Shown here: piece by piece, positions 45,845 to 55,077 of the stretch
How the letters are laid out: each line of letters opens with the position of its first letter
Numbering within the stretch: the first letter of the stretch is position 1
Assembly (NCBI RefSeq): GCF_022819085.1
Contig: NZ_JALHAG010000004.1
Coordinates: forward strand, 372,001-436,000
Source of the DNA: Planococcus ruber
Lineage (GTDB): Bacteria > Bacillota > Bacilli > Bacillales_A > Planococcaceae
Reading direction: 5' to 3'
DNA length: 64,000 bases
Translations under genes and position numbers: made by a program
The notes under the pieces: generated by a model
The model's input: the letters and a program-made list of their open reading frames with translations, nothing else
What the model was told of the DNA's origin: nothing
The model's database searches: none

Positions 45845-47281
45845 ATGGCCGAAACAACCGCTTTACCGAAACAACCTATTTTCAGAACCACCCCCATCCT
45901 CATTTCTTTCCTGATTGCCGGCTTTATCGGGCTTTTCAGTGAAACGGCTTTAAATATGGCATTAGGGGATTTGATGATGCAATTCAATATCAATTCAGCC
46001 ACCGTTCAGTGGCTGACGACCGGTTACCTGTTAACGCTCGGCATCCTGGTGCCGGTATCAGGTCTATTGCTGCAATGGTTTACAACGCGCAAGCTGTTCA
46101 TGGCCGCACTCGGCTTTTCGATCGGAGGGACGTTGCTCGCAGCGCTGGCGCCAACTTTTGAAGTTTTAATGGTAGCCCGTGTTATCCAGGCAATCGGCAC
46201 CGGCTTATTGTTGCCGCTGATGTTCAATACCATTCTGGTCATCTATCCGGTCCATCGCCGAGGAGCAATCATGGGATTGATGGGGCTGGTTATCGTATCG
46301 GCGCCTGCCATTGGGCCGACGATTTCCGGTTTATTGATTGAAAACTTGAACTGGCACTGGATTTTCTGGATTTCATTGCCGTTCTTAGTCTTTGCCTTAG
46401 TTTTTGGCATTGTCTTCATGCAAAATGTCTCTGAAATCACCAAACCGAAAATCGATGTGGTTTCCATCATTCTCTCGACGATCGGTTTTGGCGGCATCGT
46501 CTACGGTTTCAGCAGTGCAGGAGAAGAAGGATGGGGAAGCGCGATTGTTGTATCGACTTTGCTTGTCGGTGTCATCGCCCTGTCCCTGTTCGTATTGCGT
46601 CAACTGAAAATGAAGCAGCCGATGATCAATATGCGCGTCTTTAAGTTTCCGATGTTCACATTGGGCTTATTGAGCGTCTTCATCGCCTTTATGGTTATTT
46701 TGTCAACGAGCATCCTGCTGCCGCTTTACTTGCAGACGGGGCTTGGCTTAGCTGCTTTAATCGCGGGGCTTGTGCTCCTGCCAGGCGGGCTTTTGAACGC
46801 ATTGATGTCACCGGTGACGGGACGCTTATTTGATAAGTACGGACCGCGCGGACTCGTGACACCCGGATTCATCCTCATGATGATCATGCTTTGGCAATTT
46901 ACAAACGTTACAACCGAAACGTCCATTTACTGGATCATCGTACTGCATACATTCTTATTTATCGGCATCTCGATGGTCATGATGCCCGCTCAGACAAATG
47001 GCTTGAACCAGTTGCCGCGAAACTTGTATCCGGACGGTACAGCGTTAATGAATACGCTGCAGCAAGTGTCCGGCGCAATCGGTACAGCTGTCGCGATTAC
47101 GATCATGTCCACATCGCAGGAAAGTTTCCTAAAAGGTGCGGCTGAACCGGCAAATCCTTCTGCCATCGCCGCGTCTTTGACAGCGGGCATTCAAAACGCC
47201 TTCGCATTCGGCTTGATTTTAGCGGCTGTCGGATTGGTCATTTCGTTCTTCATCAAATCCCCGCTCGCTGCGAAAGAGTGA
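45845..47281 (+). CDS. DHA2-family MFS drug exporter (LmrB/EmrB-like)
   Basis: 478 aa with 14 predicted membrane helices. [20 protein letters not shown] followed by [18 protein letters not shown] is the DHA2 motif D1/A region, [11 protein letters not shown] near residue 320 the second cytoplasmic loop. Homologues export lincosamides, dyes and other hydrophobic compounds by proton antiport. GGAGGA at 45831-45836. Its regulator is not adjacent; no TetR gene is seen nearby. Confidence 0.88.
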   Translation: MAETTALPKQPIFRTTPILISFLIAGFIGLFSETALNMALGDLMMQFNINSATVQWLTTGYLLTLGILVPVSGLLLQWFTTRKLFMAALGFSIGGTLLAALAPTFEVLMVARVIQAIGTGLLLPLMFNTILVIYPVHRRGAIMGLMGLVIVSAPAIGPTISGLLIENLNWHWIFWISLPFLVFALVFGIVFMQNVSEITKPKIDVVSIILSTIGFGGIVYGFSSAGEEGWGSAIVVSTLLVGVIALSLFVLRQLKMKQPMINMRVFKFPMFTLGLLSVFIAFMVILSTSILLPLYLQTGLGLAALIAGLVLLPGGLLNALMSPVTGRLFDKYGPRGLVTPGFILMMIMLWQFTNVTTETSIYWIIVLHTFLFIGISMVMMPAQTNGLNQLPRNLYPDGTALMNTLQQVSGAIGTAVAITIMSTSQESFLKGAAEPANPSAIAASLTAGIQNAFAFGLILAAVGLVISFFIKSPLAAKE

Positions 47282-47318
47282 GGTCAGAACCATTTGTTTT
47301 TTGAAAGGAGTTTTCATT

Positions 47319-47738
47319 ATGGCAAAAAGAACTTTGTATTTCTTATGTACAGGCAATTCTTGCCGCAGCCAGATAGCTGAAGGCTGGGGGAAAGAAATTC
47401 TTGGCGAGGATTGGCAAGTGCTAAGTGCGGGAATCGAAGCGCACGGCTTGAATCCAAATGCAGTCAAAGCGATGAAGGAAGTGGGAATTGACATTTCTGC
47501 TCAAACATCGGATAGAATTGATCTGGATATTCTTAATCACGCTGATTTTGTGGTTACTTTATGCGGCGACGCAGCAGATAAATGCCCGGTAACTCCGCCC
47601 CATGTAAAACGCGCTCATTGGGGATTTGAAGATCCGGCAAAAGCGGAAGGCACAGAAGAAGAAAAATGGCAGGTTTTCCAAAGGGTCCGCGATGCAATCG
47701 GCGAACGGATCCGTGAATTTAGCCGGACCGGCAATTGA
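47319..47738 (+). CDS. arsC: Arsenate reductase (thioredoxin-coupled ArsC)
   Basis: 139 aa of the low-molecular-weight phosphatase fold. The P-loop CTGNSCRS starts at Cys 10 and the redox Cys 82 (TLCGD) and Cys 89 (DKCP) are in the exact positions known from S. aureus and B. subtilis ArsC. It reduces arsenate to arsenite. AAAGGAG 8 nt before ATG 47319. No arsR, arsB or acr3 gene is next to it, so it is an orphan unless the MFS exporter upstream (37 bp away) helps. Confidence 0.94.
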   Translation: MAKRTLYFLCTGNSCRSQIAEGWGKEILGEDWQVLSAGIEAHGLNPNAVKAMKEVGIDISAQTSDRIDLDILNHADFVVTLCGDAADKCPVTPPHVKRAHWGFEDPAKAEGTEEEKWQVFQRVRDAIGERIREFSRTGN

Positions 47739-47751
47739 ATGAATAGCAATT

Positions 47752-47790
47752 AAAAATACCGCTCCCGATTTTGGGAAGCGGTATTTTTTC
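47752..47790. terminator. Bidirectional terminator between arsC and citM
   Basis: AAAATACCGCT.CCC and GGG.AGCGGTATTTT arms flanked by A and T. Confidence 0.9.
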
Positions 47791-47793
47791 TGT

Positions 47794-49116
47794 TCAAATG
47801 ACGCCAATCAGGATGGAAATGACAAGCAGCACAATGCTGAAGCTCCACATGATCAAAAGCGAGTAGCGGATGTGGCGGCCCATTTCCAGACCGGCAAGGC
47901 CGAGAGCAAGCCACAGTGCCGGAGAAAACGGGCTGACGAAGGTACCAATGATGTTGCCGATGATCATCGCATACGCAGTAGACAGTGAGGAAACGCCAGC
48001 GCTTGATGCCACTTGTTCAACAATCGGCAAAAGAGCGAAGTAATAGGCATCCGTGCTAAGCAGCAAATCGAATGGAACCCCGAAAAAGCCGATCACAAGA
48101 TGAATATACGGAAGCACAAATGCTGGCAAGATGGTGACAAGGTCTTTTGCGATTGAATCGAGCATCAATGTCCCGTTTAAAATGCCAAGAAACGAACCGG
48201 CCGCAAGGATGATGGCAGCCATCAACAATGCATTCGGTGCATGGTCTTTAATGCGCTCCATTTGATCTTTCATATTCGGATAGTTTAGCGGCAGCGCAAT
48301 GCTGACACCAATGATGAAAGCGAAGCCGGCAGGGATAACTCCCCACACAAGAATCCCGATTACGGCAAGCGCGAGCAATGCATTCGCCCCTAATAATTTC
48401 GGGCGGCGGAGGGACTGGGCTTTAAGCGACGCTTCGTCTTCTGCGGTTTTGCTTAACGGATCAGCTTCTTCAAATAAGGCTTGGTTGAAATCGCCGCGTT
48501 TGGCGATTAACCGTTTTTCCCGGATTGCGAGCAGTACAGCCAATCCGATTAATAAGACGAGCCCAATCACTTGCACTTTAATCAGCGGACGCCATAATTC
48601 CGTGACGTCCATACTAAGAACTGCTGCGGTCCGGCCGAGAGGACCCGCCCAAGGAACCATGTTCATGACACTTGCTGAAGCACCGACTAGCAGCAGCAAT
48701 AAATACGGATTCATTTTCAGGCGTTTGTAAAGCGGCAGCAACGCCGGAATGGTAATGAGGAAAGTCGAAGCACCGGAGCCGTCCAAATGGGCGACTGCTG
48801 CAATTAACACGGTGCCAACTGCCACCGCAATCACATTCCCGCGGGACACTTTGATCATTTTATTGATCAAGGGATCAAAAAGTCCGACATCTTGCATGAT
48901 GCCAAAAAACAAAATAGCGAAGATGAACATCACGACAACGCTCATAACCGATTCAATGCCGCTGTTGAAAAACTCGCCAATTTCTGCGAAGTTAAAGCCG
49001 GCTGCAAAGGCTGCAACAATCGGCACCAGCACCAGTGCTGCAATCGGCGTAATTTTATTGCTGATCAATAAACCGACGATCAGGACGATGGTCAATAATC
49101 CGATAATACTTAACAT
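47794..49116 (-). CDS. citM: CitMHS-type citrate-metal transporter
   Basis: 440 aa, about 12 membrane helices. HLDGSGASTFLITIPALLPLY near residue 115 and MNMVPWAGPLGR near 155 are the CitMHS family loops; members take up citrate complexed to Mg2+ (CitM) or Ca2+ (CitH). The ATG at 49116 has GGGAGG 7 nt upstream; the ATG at 49122 is too close to it. It lies after a CitS/CitT-like two-component pair and under a cre site, as for B. subtilis citM. Which metal is carried cannot be read. Confidence 0.88.
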   Translation of the reverse strand: MLSIIGLLTIVLIVGLLISNKITPIAALVLVPIVAAFAAGFNFAEIGEFFNSGIESVMSVVVMFIFAILFFGIMQDVGLFDPLINKMIKVSRGNVIAVAVGTVLIAAVAHLDGSGASTFLITIPALLPLYKRLKMNPYLLLLLVGASASVMNMVPWAGPLGRTAAVLSMDVTELWRPLIKVQVIGLVLLIGLAVLLAIREKRLIAKRGDFNQALFEEADPLSKTAEDEASLKAQSLRRPKLLGANALLALAVIGILVWGVIPAGFAFIIGVSIALPLNYPNMKDQMERIKDHAPNALLMAAIILAAGSFLGILNGTLMLDSIAKDLVTILPAFVLPYIHLVIGFFGVPFDLLLSTDAYYFALLPIVEQVASSAGVSSLSTAYAMIIGNIIGTFVSPFSPALWLALGLAGLEMGRHIRYSLLIMWSFSIVLLVISILIGVI

Positions 49117-49160
49117 ATACATTCCTCCCGTAACGAATAAAATCAGCTGAGAGAGGAGAA

Positions 49161-49174
49161 TGAAAACGCATACA
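49161..49174 (-). promoter_or_regulatory. cre site (CcpA operator) upstream of citM
   Basis: TGAAAACGCATACA matches 13 of 14 positions of the cre consensus TGWAARCGYTWNCA. It lies 45 bp upstream of citM, consistent with glucose repression of citrate uptake. Confidence 0.55.
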
Positions 49175-49182
49175 ATAACTAC

Positions 49183-49232
49183 GAAAAAAAATCTCTCTGC
49201 AGCAAGTGTTCTAAATTTAGCACAGAGAGATT
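49183..49232 (-). terminator. Terminator after the response regulator gene
   Basis: Minus-strand AATCTCTCTG/CAGAGAGATT stem, 10 bp, loop of 23 nt, then eight T. It separates the regulator genes from citM, or could attenuate read-through. Confidence 0.8.
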
Positions 49233-49286
49233 CGAAAAATAAGATTATTCAATTAAGGAAAGTAATGCGCATTGCGGTTGTTTTGT

Positions 49287-49994
49287 TCATTTTGTCCACG
49301 GGACATAACGCCTTTCCGGACGCCCGATTTCACCGTAATTCAATTGGGCTTTCGCGTCTCCTGTCGACACCAGATGCTCGAGGTAGCGGCGTGCAGTCGA
49401 CCGGCTGACGCCGACCGCTTTCCCCGTTTCCATCGCATTGACACCGGGAGCAGCTGCAGCCAGCAAGACGTGAAAGACATCGTTTAACGTTAACGGGTCA
49501 ATGCCTTTTGGCAATTCCGAATCGCTTGTACCGGCAGGGGTATCCACGTGTTTTTGGCCGAGCAAGCGGTCGATATCGGGTTGGCCCAGCTCCTCATGGG
49601 TGGTAAAGACGGCTAGCTGCTCCCGGTAGCGGAGAAGGCTTTGTTCAAACCGCTCAAAATTGACGGGTTTGACCAGAAAGTCAAAAATTCCGCCGCGCAA
49701 GGCTTGTTGAATGGTCCCGGCATCGTTTGCGGCTGTCAGCATAATCACGTCCACAGCGGGATAGTGATGACGGATTTCCCGGAACAGGTCCAAACCGGCG
49801 CGGTCCGGTATGTAGACGTCTAAGAAGACTAGTGCGGGCAGCGGGTCCGCTTGTTCCAAAAATGCGATCGCTTCATTGCCGGTTTTGGCAATTGCCGCCA
49901 CTTGAAAGCCGTCAATTTGTTCAACCAGTTCCCGGTTGATGTCCGCGATGCGGAAATCATCTTCTATAATCAATACTTGGATCCTTTGTGTCAT
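49287..49994 (-). CDS. citT: CitT/DcuR-like response regulator
   Basis: 235 aa. Receiver domain with phosphoacceptor Asp 59 (FLDVYIP), Thr 87 and Lys 109, then a C-terminal HTH (AVGVSRSTARRYLEHLVSTG, residues about 190-210) typical of CitB/DcuR regulators. It should activate the neighbouring citrate transporter gene when phosphorylated by the sensor kinase. Overlaps the kinase stop by ATGA. MalR- or DctR-like alternatives for other dicarboxylates are possible. Confidence 0.88.
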   Translation of the reverse strand: MTQRIQVLIIEDDFRIADINRELVEQIDGFQVAAIAKTGNEAIAFLEQADPLPALVFLDVYIPDRAGLDLFREIRHHYPAVDVIMLTAANDAGTIQQALRGGIFDFLVKPVNFERFEQSLLRYREQLAVFTTHEELGQPDIDRLLGQKHVDTPAGTSDSELPKGIDPLTLNDVFHVLLAAAAPGVNAMETGKAVGVSRSTARRYLEHLVSTGDAKAQLNYGEIGRPERRYVPWTK

Positions 49995-51622
49995 TTGAAA
50001 TTCACCTCTTTTGGCAAGGAAATAATGAAGCAGGCGCCGCCGAGTTCACTTTCTTCTGCGTGCAATTCGCCGCCTGCCGATTCGACTAAGCGCTTGGCCA
50101 TGTGAAGGCCGTAGCCGCGGTCTTTGCCTGCTTTTGAAGAATAGCCTCGATCAAATAACCGGTCAAGTTCAGCTTCCGCGAAGCCTGGTCCGGAATCATC
50201 GATTTCAACTAAAATATCCTGTCCGACATCCGTGAAGTACAGCGAAACGCGCTGATTTTCCGCTGGCATCGCTTTAACGGCCTCCAATGCATTGTCCAGC
50301 AGATTGCCAAGGGCAGAAAGCAGTGCTTGTTTCTGGTGAACCGTCATGGCTGCGCTTAACGTGCTTTCCGGTTCGAGCATCATGTCGATGTGCTGTTCCC
50401 GGGCTTGATGGAATTTGCCGAGCAATAGGCCGCTAATCAACGGATCAGCCACTTTATCGATCAATTGGCGGCTCCATTCTTGCTGCGTCTGTCGTTCCAT
50501 TTGAATAAACTCCAATACTTGTTCTTTCTTGTTCAAGTGAATCAGCCCCGAGATGGTATAGAGCTTATTGGTAAATTCGTGGGTTTGAGCCCTTAATGCC
50601 TGTGCATACTGTTTGACTTGGGAAAGCTCTTTCGTCAATTCGTCAATTTCGGTTTTATTGCGGAAAGTGGAGATGGCTCCGGCGAGTTCGCCTTCCGAGT
50701 AAACCGGTACGGATGTGACATAAACGGCTGTCTTGCCATACAAGCGCTCTTTGTCAAAACGGCTTTCTTTTGTGGTTAAAATGTCCGGCAGTTCCGAGTC
50801 AGGCAGGACATCTAAAATCGGTCGGCCCATTAGTTCTTCTGCAGGGATTTGGCCAACGAGCAAGTGCTGGGCTTTTTGATTGAGCAAAGTGATCCGGCCA
50901 TTGCCGTCCACAGCAACAATTCCTTCGTGCGTCGATTGCAGAATCGCTTCCTTCTGGAACAGCAGGTGGGAAATCTCTTCGGGTTCAAGGCCGTGCAGAA
51001 GGCGCTTGATATAGGTCGCAATGCCGATAGCCGCTATCAACCCGGCTGCCGCGATGAGTAAAAGCATCAACCAAAGCTCCTGCTTATATTCCTGGATCAG
51101 CGTTTGGACATCCGTTGCGAGAAACCCGACAGATACGACTCCAATGATTTCGTTTCCCTCATATATCGGCACTTTCGCACGCAGGGAATTTCCAAGCGAC
51201 CCCTTGGCTTCCGATACGTATGATTCGCCAAGCGCCAGTGCCCGTCTGTTGTCTTCGCCAACCATCTTTTTACCGATCTTTTCAGGGATCGGGTGCGAGT
51301 AGCGGATCTCGTCAGTATTGCCGACGACGATAAATTCTGCTTTTGTCGCTTGCTGGATAGGGGAAATGAGCGGTTGGATCACAGCCGCCGGATCGGGCTC
51401 TTTAAACGCTTCTGCGATGTTCGGGTTGAGGGCGATGCTCTCTGCCAACCCTAAAGCCTGTTCACCCAGCTGGCTTTTTAAGGTGTCAGTGACAAAGTAA
51501 TTAAGGAAGCCACCGGTGACTGCTGTGATGGCGATGATTAATACACCAATCAAAACCGTCATTTTTAATTTCAAGCTCAATCGGCGCTGTAGCTTGTACG
51601 CAGTTTTTTGTGAGTAGATCAT
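49991..51622 (-). CDS. citS: CitS/DcuS-like sensor histidine kinase
   Basis: 543 aa. Two membrane helices (about residues 20-42 and 175-200) flank an extracellular single-Cache domain with RYSHPIPEKIGKKMVGEDN, the citrate/dicarboxylate sensor type. A PAS domain follows, then the phosphoacceptor in LRAQTHEFTNKL (His 348), and an HATPase with NLLDNALEAV and DDSGPGF. ATG 51622 follows GAGGAG by 8 nt; the longer open frame upstream is not needed. First gene of the operon kinase-regulator. Confidence 0.9.
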   Translation of the reverse strand: MIYSQKTAYKLQRRLSLKLKMTVLIGVLIIAITAVTGGFLNYFVTDTLKSQLGEQALGLAESIALNPNIAEAFKEPDPAAVIQPLISPIQQATKAEFIVVGNTDEIRYSHPIPEKIGKKMVGEDNRRALALGESYVSEAKGSLGNSLRAKVPIYEGNEIIGVVSVGFLATDVQTLIQEYKQELWLMLLLIAAAGLIAAIGIATYIKRLLHGLEPEEISHLLFQKEAILQSTHEGIVAVDGNGRITLLNQKAQHLLVGQIPAEELMGRPILDVLPDSELPDILTTKESRFDKERLYGKTAVYVTSVPVYSEGELAGAISTFRNKTEIDELTKELSQVKQYAQALRAQTHEFTNKLYTISGLIHLNKKEQVLEFIQMERQTQQEWSRQLIDKVADPLISGLLLGKFHQAREQHIDMMLEPESTLSAAMTVHQKQALLSALGNLLDNALEAVKAMPAENQRVSLYFTDVGQDILVEIDDSGPGFAEAELDRLFDRGYSSKAGKDRGYGLHMAKRLVESAGGELHAEESELGGACFIISLPKEVNFK

Positions 51623-51712
51623 GGCAGCCTCTCCTCTAGTAGTTGCTTTTGCCATAATAGCATAAATGCGGCGAGGGGAAAGCAGAGGAAGGGAGGTCGT
51701 TGCCTTTCGATC

Positions 51713-51775
51713 AAAAAGAAAAACGCCCCGGGACAGTGGCACTCGGTGGCGAGTGCTGTCACCCAGGGGCGTTTT
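51713..51775 (-). terminator. Large two-part terminator after the siderophore-binding gene
   Basis: AACGCCCC/GGGGCGTT outer arms enclose a second stem GACAGCACTCG/CGAGTGCCACTGTC; minus-strand T run follows. Confidence 0.9.
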
Positions 51776-51778
51776 CGC

Positions 51779-52699
51779 TTAGTTTCCTAAAAATGATTCC
51801 TCAAAGAAAGTTAAAAGCGTTTCTAATGTGATCGGATCGCTGTAGGTGGAAGCTTTCGTGTTGATTTCAAACACTTGGCCGTTTTTCACAGCGGGGATGT
51901 TTTTCCAGACATCGGTTTCAACGAAAGAGTTGTCGACATCCGGGTTTTTGCTGAAGATGACATAGTCTCCGGCGAATTCCGGAAGCACTTCAGAAGAGAA
52001 CATGTACACGCCTGCTTCAAGCGCCAATTCTTCAACTTTGGCCGGCATTTTCAATTTCATGGCCTGATACAGGATTTCGGTGCCGCGCGCATAATTGTCG
52101 CCGAACACGTAAAATTCTTTATTGCCGCTTTCGATTACCGATACGGTCGCGTCTTCACCGATTTTCGCACGGATTTCATCGCCAGCAGCTGCCGCGCGTT
52201 CTTGGAAGTCCGCAACCCAATCCGTTGCTTCTTGTTCTTTGTTCAATAATTTGCCGATTTCCACTTGCTGATCCAAGTAATCGAGCTTGCCCCATGTAAA
52301 AGCGACAGTCGGTGCGATTTCGCCGAGTTTGTCCAAGTTTTTCACATGGGAACCTGCGATGATCAAATCGGGCTCCAACTCAAGGATTTTTTCCAAGTTG
52401 TCTTCTGTCACAATTTCAGCGTCTGTCAGCTTATCGGTAAAGAGGGGATTGGCATTGGTCCATTCATCCACTCCGACGATATTGCCTTCGAGTGCAAGGA
52501 CGTTCGGTGCATTCGTCAATGCGATAATGCGCTGCGGTTCTTTTGGCACTTCAACAGGGCCTGTTTCCGACTCATAGGTAATGGTATCTTTTTCCGAGTC
52601 TTTGTCAGCTTCCGCTGCAGTTCCTTCGTTTTCCGTATTTCCGCATGCCGCAAGCAAAAGCAGCAGGAAGAAAAGAAACGGCAAGATCAACTTTTTCAT
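51779..52699 (-). CDS. Iron-siderophore ABC transporter substrate-binding lipoprotein
   Basis: 306 aa. Lipoprotein signal MKKLILPFLFFLLLLLAAC, then a low-complexity acidic linker and a class III periplasmic-binding fold (Peripla_BP_2): PQRIIALTNAPNVLALEGNI, LEPDLIIAG and a long central helix. Binds ferric siderophore or related chelate and would deliver it to a permease encoded elsewhere, since no permease or ATPase gene adjoins it. The ATG at 52699 starts the signal peptide; the longer open frame would run back through the Fur box. A perfect Fur box lies 30 bp upstream. Confidence 0.9.
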   Translation of the reverse strand: MKKLILPFLFFLLLLLAACGNTENEGTAAEADKDSEKDTITYESETGPVEVPKEPQRIIALTNAPNVLALEGNIVGVDEWTNANPLFTDKLTDAEIVTEDNLEKILELEPDLIIAGSHVKNLDKLGEIAPTVAFTWGKLDYLDQQVEIGKLLNKEQEATDWVADFQERAAAAGDEIRAKIGEDATVSVIESGNKEFYVFGDNYARGTEILYQAMKLKMPAKVEELALEAGVYMFSSEVLPEFAGDYVIFSKNPDVDNSFVETDVWKNIPAVKNGQVFEINTKASTYSDPITLETLLTFFEESFLGN

Positions 52700-52729
52700 C
52701 TTATTCTCTTTCCCCTTTCGGTCATCCGT

Positions 52730-52748
52730 GAAAATGATAATCATTTTC
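52730..52748 (-). promoter_or_regulatory. Fur box
   Basis: GAAAATGAT-A-ATCATTTTC, a 19-bp perfect inverted repeat close to the Fur consensus GATAATGATAATCATTATC. It controls the siderophore-binding gene. Confidence 0.9.
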
Positions 52749-52994
52749 AATTAGATTCTTTTAAATCATAAAATGAAAGCGGGCGGCTGTCAATCCTAAA
52801 TTTATTGGAGAAGGTGCTAAAGCTGCCTATAGCAAACTCTGTAAAGATTCACATTCGCTCCCGACGATGCGGTTATGGGGGAAAGGGGCTCTTCTATTGG
52901 AAGAATGGGCATTGTGGAAAAGCTGATAAGAATGGTACGCTAGCACCAAGGGATAATTTTACATTTCACGTGAAATGAGAAAAGAGGACAGGGA

Positions 52995-53543
52995 ATGAAT
53001 AAATGGAAATGGGCGTGCGGAATTTTGGTGATCTTAGTCGCTTCGCTGGCTTTCCTGCTGGTAGCTCAGCACCGGCAAGTGGAGAAAGCGGTGATCAAAG
53101 ATTATGTACTGCAGCATGCATCGGTAGAGCAAGCGCTTCAGATCGGGATTGAAGAATACACGGAATCCCAAAATGCCGAAGCGCTTGCGGATGATTTAAT
53201 CATTGCTTATGGTGCAGCAGACGGACTATACGGCTTGCCGAACGATCTCAAAGCGGTCCCAGGCTTTGTCTATTTTTCAAATATGGAATTCTTCTATAAA
53301 GTGCAGGATCAATTTGATTTCTACTTGCCGATCGGCATCCGGGAAATCATGGACGATGCGAAAGACGGCGTGCTGACGGAGAAATCTTACGCGAAACTGA
53401 TCGGCTATCATCAGCTTTTGGAAGAGTTTAATCAACTCGCGCTTTCGGGAAATATCGACAAGAAGAACGCAAAAGATTACGAAGAAGATTTTGAAGCGTT
53501 TTACGCAGCGAATGAAGAAAAAATGACGGAACTGATCAATTGA
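52995..53543 (+). CDS. Membrane-anchored protein of unknown function
   Basis: 182 aa. One N-terminal helix (residues about 5-24, WACGILVILVASLAFLL) then an extracellular helical domain rich in Glu, Asp and Lys. No family recognised. AGGACAGGG precedes the ATG. It is monocistronic, with a terminator behind. The uncleaved-looking anchor without a lipobox suggests a type II membrane protein. Confidence 0.68.
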   Translation: MNKWKWACGILVILVASLAFLLVAQHRQVEKAVIKDYVLQHASVEQALQIGIEEYTESQNAEALADDLIIAYGAADGLYGLPNDLKAVPGFVYFSNMEFFYKVQDQFDFYLPIGIREIMDDAKDGVLTEKSYAKLIGYHQLLEEFNQLALSGNIDKKNAKDYEEDFEAFYAANEEKMTELIN

Positions 53544-53563
53544 TGGCGAACCATACGTTTTTA

Positions 53564-53596
53564 AGGGCAGAGACAGGTTTTCTGCCCTTTCTTTTA
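53564..53596 (+). terminator. Terminator after the unknown membrane protein gene
   Basis: AAGGGCAGA-GACAGGTT-TTCTGCCCTT followed by TCTTTT. Confidence 0.85.
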
Positions 53597-53763
53597 TTCA
53601 TATAGTAGAAACTCTTTCAGGAAGGAGCATCACCATTCAGACTTCGGTGCTCAATAGACTCCGACGGAAGCCGGAACGATCGCAGGAGAAAAATATGAAG
53701 AAGCGGTTTATGGCTGGAAATCGATAAAAGGGAGCGCTTTAGAGTAAAATGCCCGATTCTGAA

Positions 53764-53807
53764 ACTCCGAAAGCGAAAAAAATTTTAATTTTTTTTTGCT
53801 TTCCGAG
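53764..53807. repeat. Long A/T-rich inverted repeat
   Basis: ACTCCGAAAGCGAAAAAAATT pairs with AATTTTTTTTTGCTTTCCGAGT with few mismatches: a 20-bp stem with almost no loop, able to act as a terminator in both directions. Confidence 0.65.
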
Positions 53808-53905
53808 TATAGCGATTTCCTTTTATTTTCCATAATCCTTAAAAGTGGATAATTGACCGCATCTGCTTAGCGCGCGCCTTCGGGAAATAGTCGGTCCAGT
53901 AAAAT

Positions 53906-53974
53906 GGCTCTTTTTACTGTCGATGAATCTCATTTATTGAACCTGAAATTTTGATCACATTAATAAAAAGAGCC
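53906..53974. repeat. 11-bp inverted repeat with a 47-bp loop
   Basis: GGCTCTTTTTA at 53906-53916 and TAAAAAGAGCC at 53964-53974 are perfect complements. It may close a structured RNA or be an operator; nothing identifies it. Confidence 0.5.
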
Positions 53975-54319
53975 GATAAAAAGAGAGGTAAAATATATCT
54001 TAAAATAGTTTGAATTATCTAATAATTCATAAAGCTATCAAAAAATAACAATTTTTAAGGAAAACGAGGACGATAGAAAAATACCGTAAAATTAAGTATT
54101 TACAAAAGATATAGGATATTATAGTCTGTTGGTAACGAAAAGAAGAAAAACGAAAGAGGGAATCTGACAAATATATGCTAAAAGATATAGTCCGAATGTT
54201 TATATTTTTTTACTAATTTAAGTTTTCTGAATTTGTGGTTATTTTTAAAAAGACCATTCAGTTTTATATAGTAGAACGAAAAAGAAGGTTTGCCAGTTTT
54301 TAAGGAAGGAAGGATCGAT

Positions 54320-54721
54320 ATGGTGTGCATCTCATTCGAAGAAGCAATAGTTCAAAAAATCGGCTTATGGCTGGAAACAGAGGGAGAGTTTCTTGCGGGG
54401 CGTTACCGATTCCAAACAAAGCGAACCCTCCAGGGCAAAGAACAGCTCCTTTGTTCACTTGAAATCGCTCCGCTTGATAAATTGAGCAAGGATGCGCAAG
54501 CGGCCAACCAAGCAAGCGTTTACTTGCTGCCTGATGAGCTTTCGGCATTCAGCACCGCGCTTTGGCGCCACCCAATTCCGTTTCCGACGAATTTTTCGCA
54601 AGTGCAAACCGCAGCCCAGGGCCTGACTTGCATTCAGCTGACGACCACTGAGCCGCCCGAAGACTTTGCCAAGCGGCTGTCTCAAGCCCTCAAGCAATTG
54701 AACGGGCAAGCGGCAAGTTGA
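54320..54721 (+). CDS. Hypothetical soluble protein
   Basis: 133 aa, no signal peptide or membrane helix. It starts MVCISFEEAIVQKIGLWLET; the C-terminal part ends in an amphipathic helix (EDFAKRLSQALKQL). No family recognised. GGAAGGAAGGA upstream of ATG 54320 is a good ribosome site. Base composition returns to that of the core genes here, in contrast to the AT-rich stretch before it. Confidence 0.6.
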   Translation: MVCISFEEAIVQKIGLWLETEGEFLAGRYRFQTKRTLQGKEQLLCSLEIAPLDKLSKDAQAANQASVYLLPDELSAFSTALWRHPIPFPTNFSQVQTAAQGLTCIQLTTTEPPEDFAKRLSQALKQLNGQAAS

Positions 54722-54837
54722 TCTTCTCATTAGGGTTTCCGGATTTTTGTTTCATAAATTTGTCCATTTTAGCCTCAGCCACGGAAATTCAGTATTCATT
54801 CTAGTCAATGACTGACCATTACAAGGGGGAAATGAAC

Positions 54838-54996
54838 ATGACAATCATTCAAAAAGAAACAATCGAGATGGAAGAAAACGCAATCAACTACCTGGAACTT
54901 TACTTGAATCATATCGCCGGATACAAGAAATACAAAGAAGAAAAGCGGAAATCAAAAAAAGACGCTGCGTTTTCTAATATGGAAGTCGCACAGTAA
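54838..54996 (+). CDS. Small hydrophilic protein, 52 aa, unknown
   Basis: MTIIQKETIEMEENAINYLE followed by a Lys/Glu-rich helix (KKYKEEKRKSKKDAAF). AAGGGGG at 54823-54829 is well spaced for ATG 54838, and less so for ATG 54832. A terminator-like hairpin follows. No family recognised. Confidence 0.55.
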   Translation: MTIIQKETIEMEENAINYLELYLNHIAGYKKYKEEKRKSKKDAAFSNMEVAQ

Positions 54997-55023
54997 CAGG
55001 AAGTTGCAAGCATATAATTTTCG

Positions 55024-55057
55024 AAAGCCTCGGCCGTCATGGTTCGGGGTTTTTTCG
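55024..55057 (+). terminator. Terminator after the 52-codon gene
   Basis: AGCCTCG/TCGGGGTTTTTT: short stem with a G-U pair and six T. Confidence 0.6.
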
Positions 55058-55077
55058 ACCGTCTTTTATGGTAGATT

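Larger units (their letters stand above)
53597..54319. other. Gene-free 0.7 kb, AT-rich in its second half
   Basis: No credible coding sequence on either strand. It holds the inverted repeats annotated at 53764-53807 and 53906-53974. From about 53975 the base composition becomes clearly AT-rich with long A and T runs, unlike the flanking genes. A 10-codon frame at 53695 with AGGAG before it is too short to call. No tRNA or known RNA is recognised. Confidence 0.5.

Noticed and set aside
45630-45914. 94-codon frame before and into the MFS gene
   Set aside because: Overlaps the exporter start in another frame, has no ribosome site and spans the leader hairpin.
47319-47738. Part of an arsenic resistance operon
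   Set aside because: No arsR, arsB or acr3 gene adjoins it; the upstream MFS exporter belongs to a drug-type family.
52265-52771. 168-codon plus-strand frame opposite the siderophore-binding gene
   Set aside because: Shadow; cysteine- and phenylalanine-rich translation typical of antisense reading, and it crosses the Fur box.
54808-54996. Longer 62-codon version of the small protein at 54838
   Set aside because: The extra N-terminal codons overlap the AAGGGGG ribosome site.
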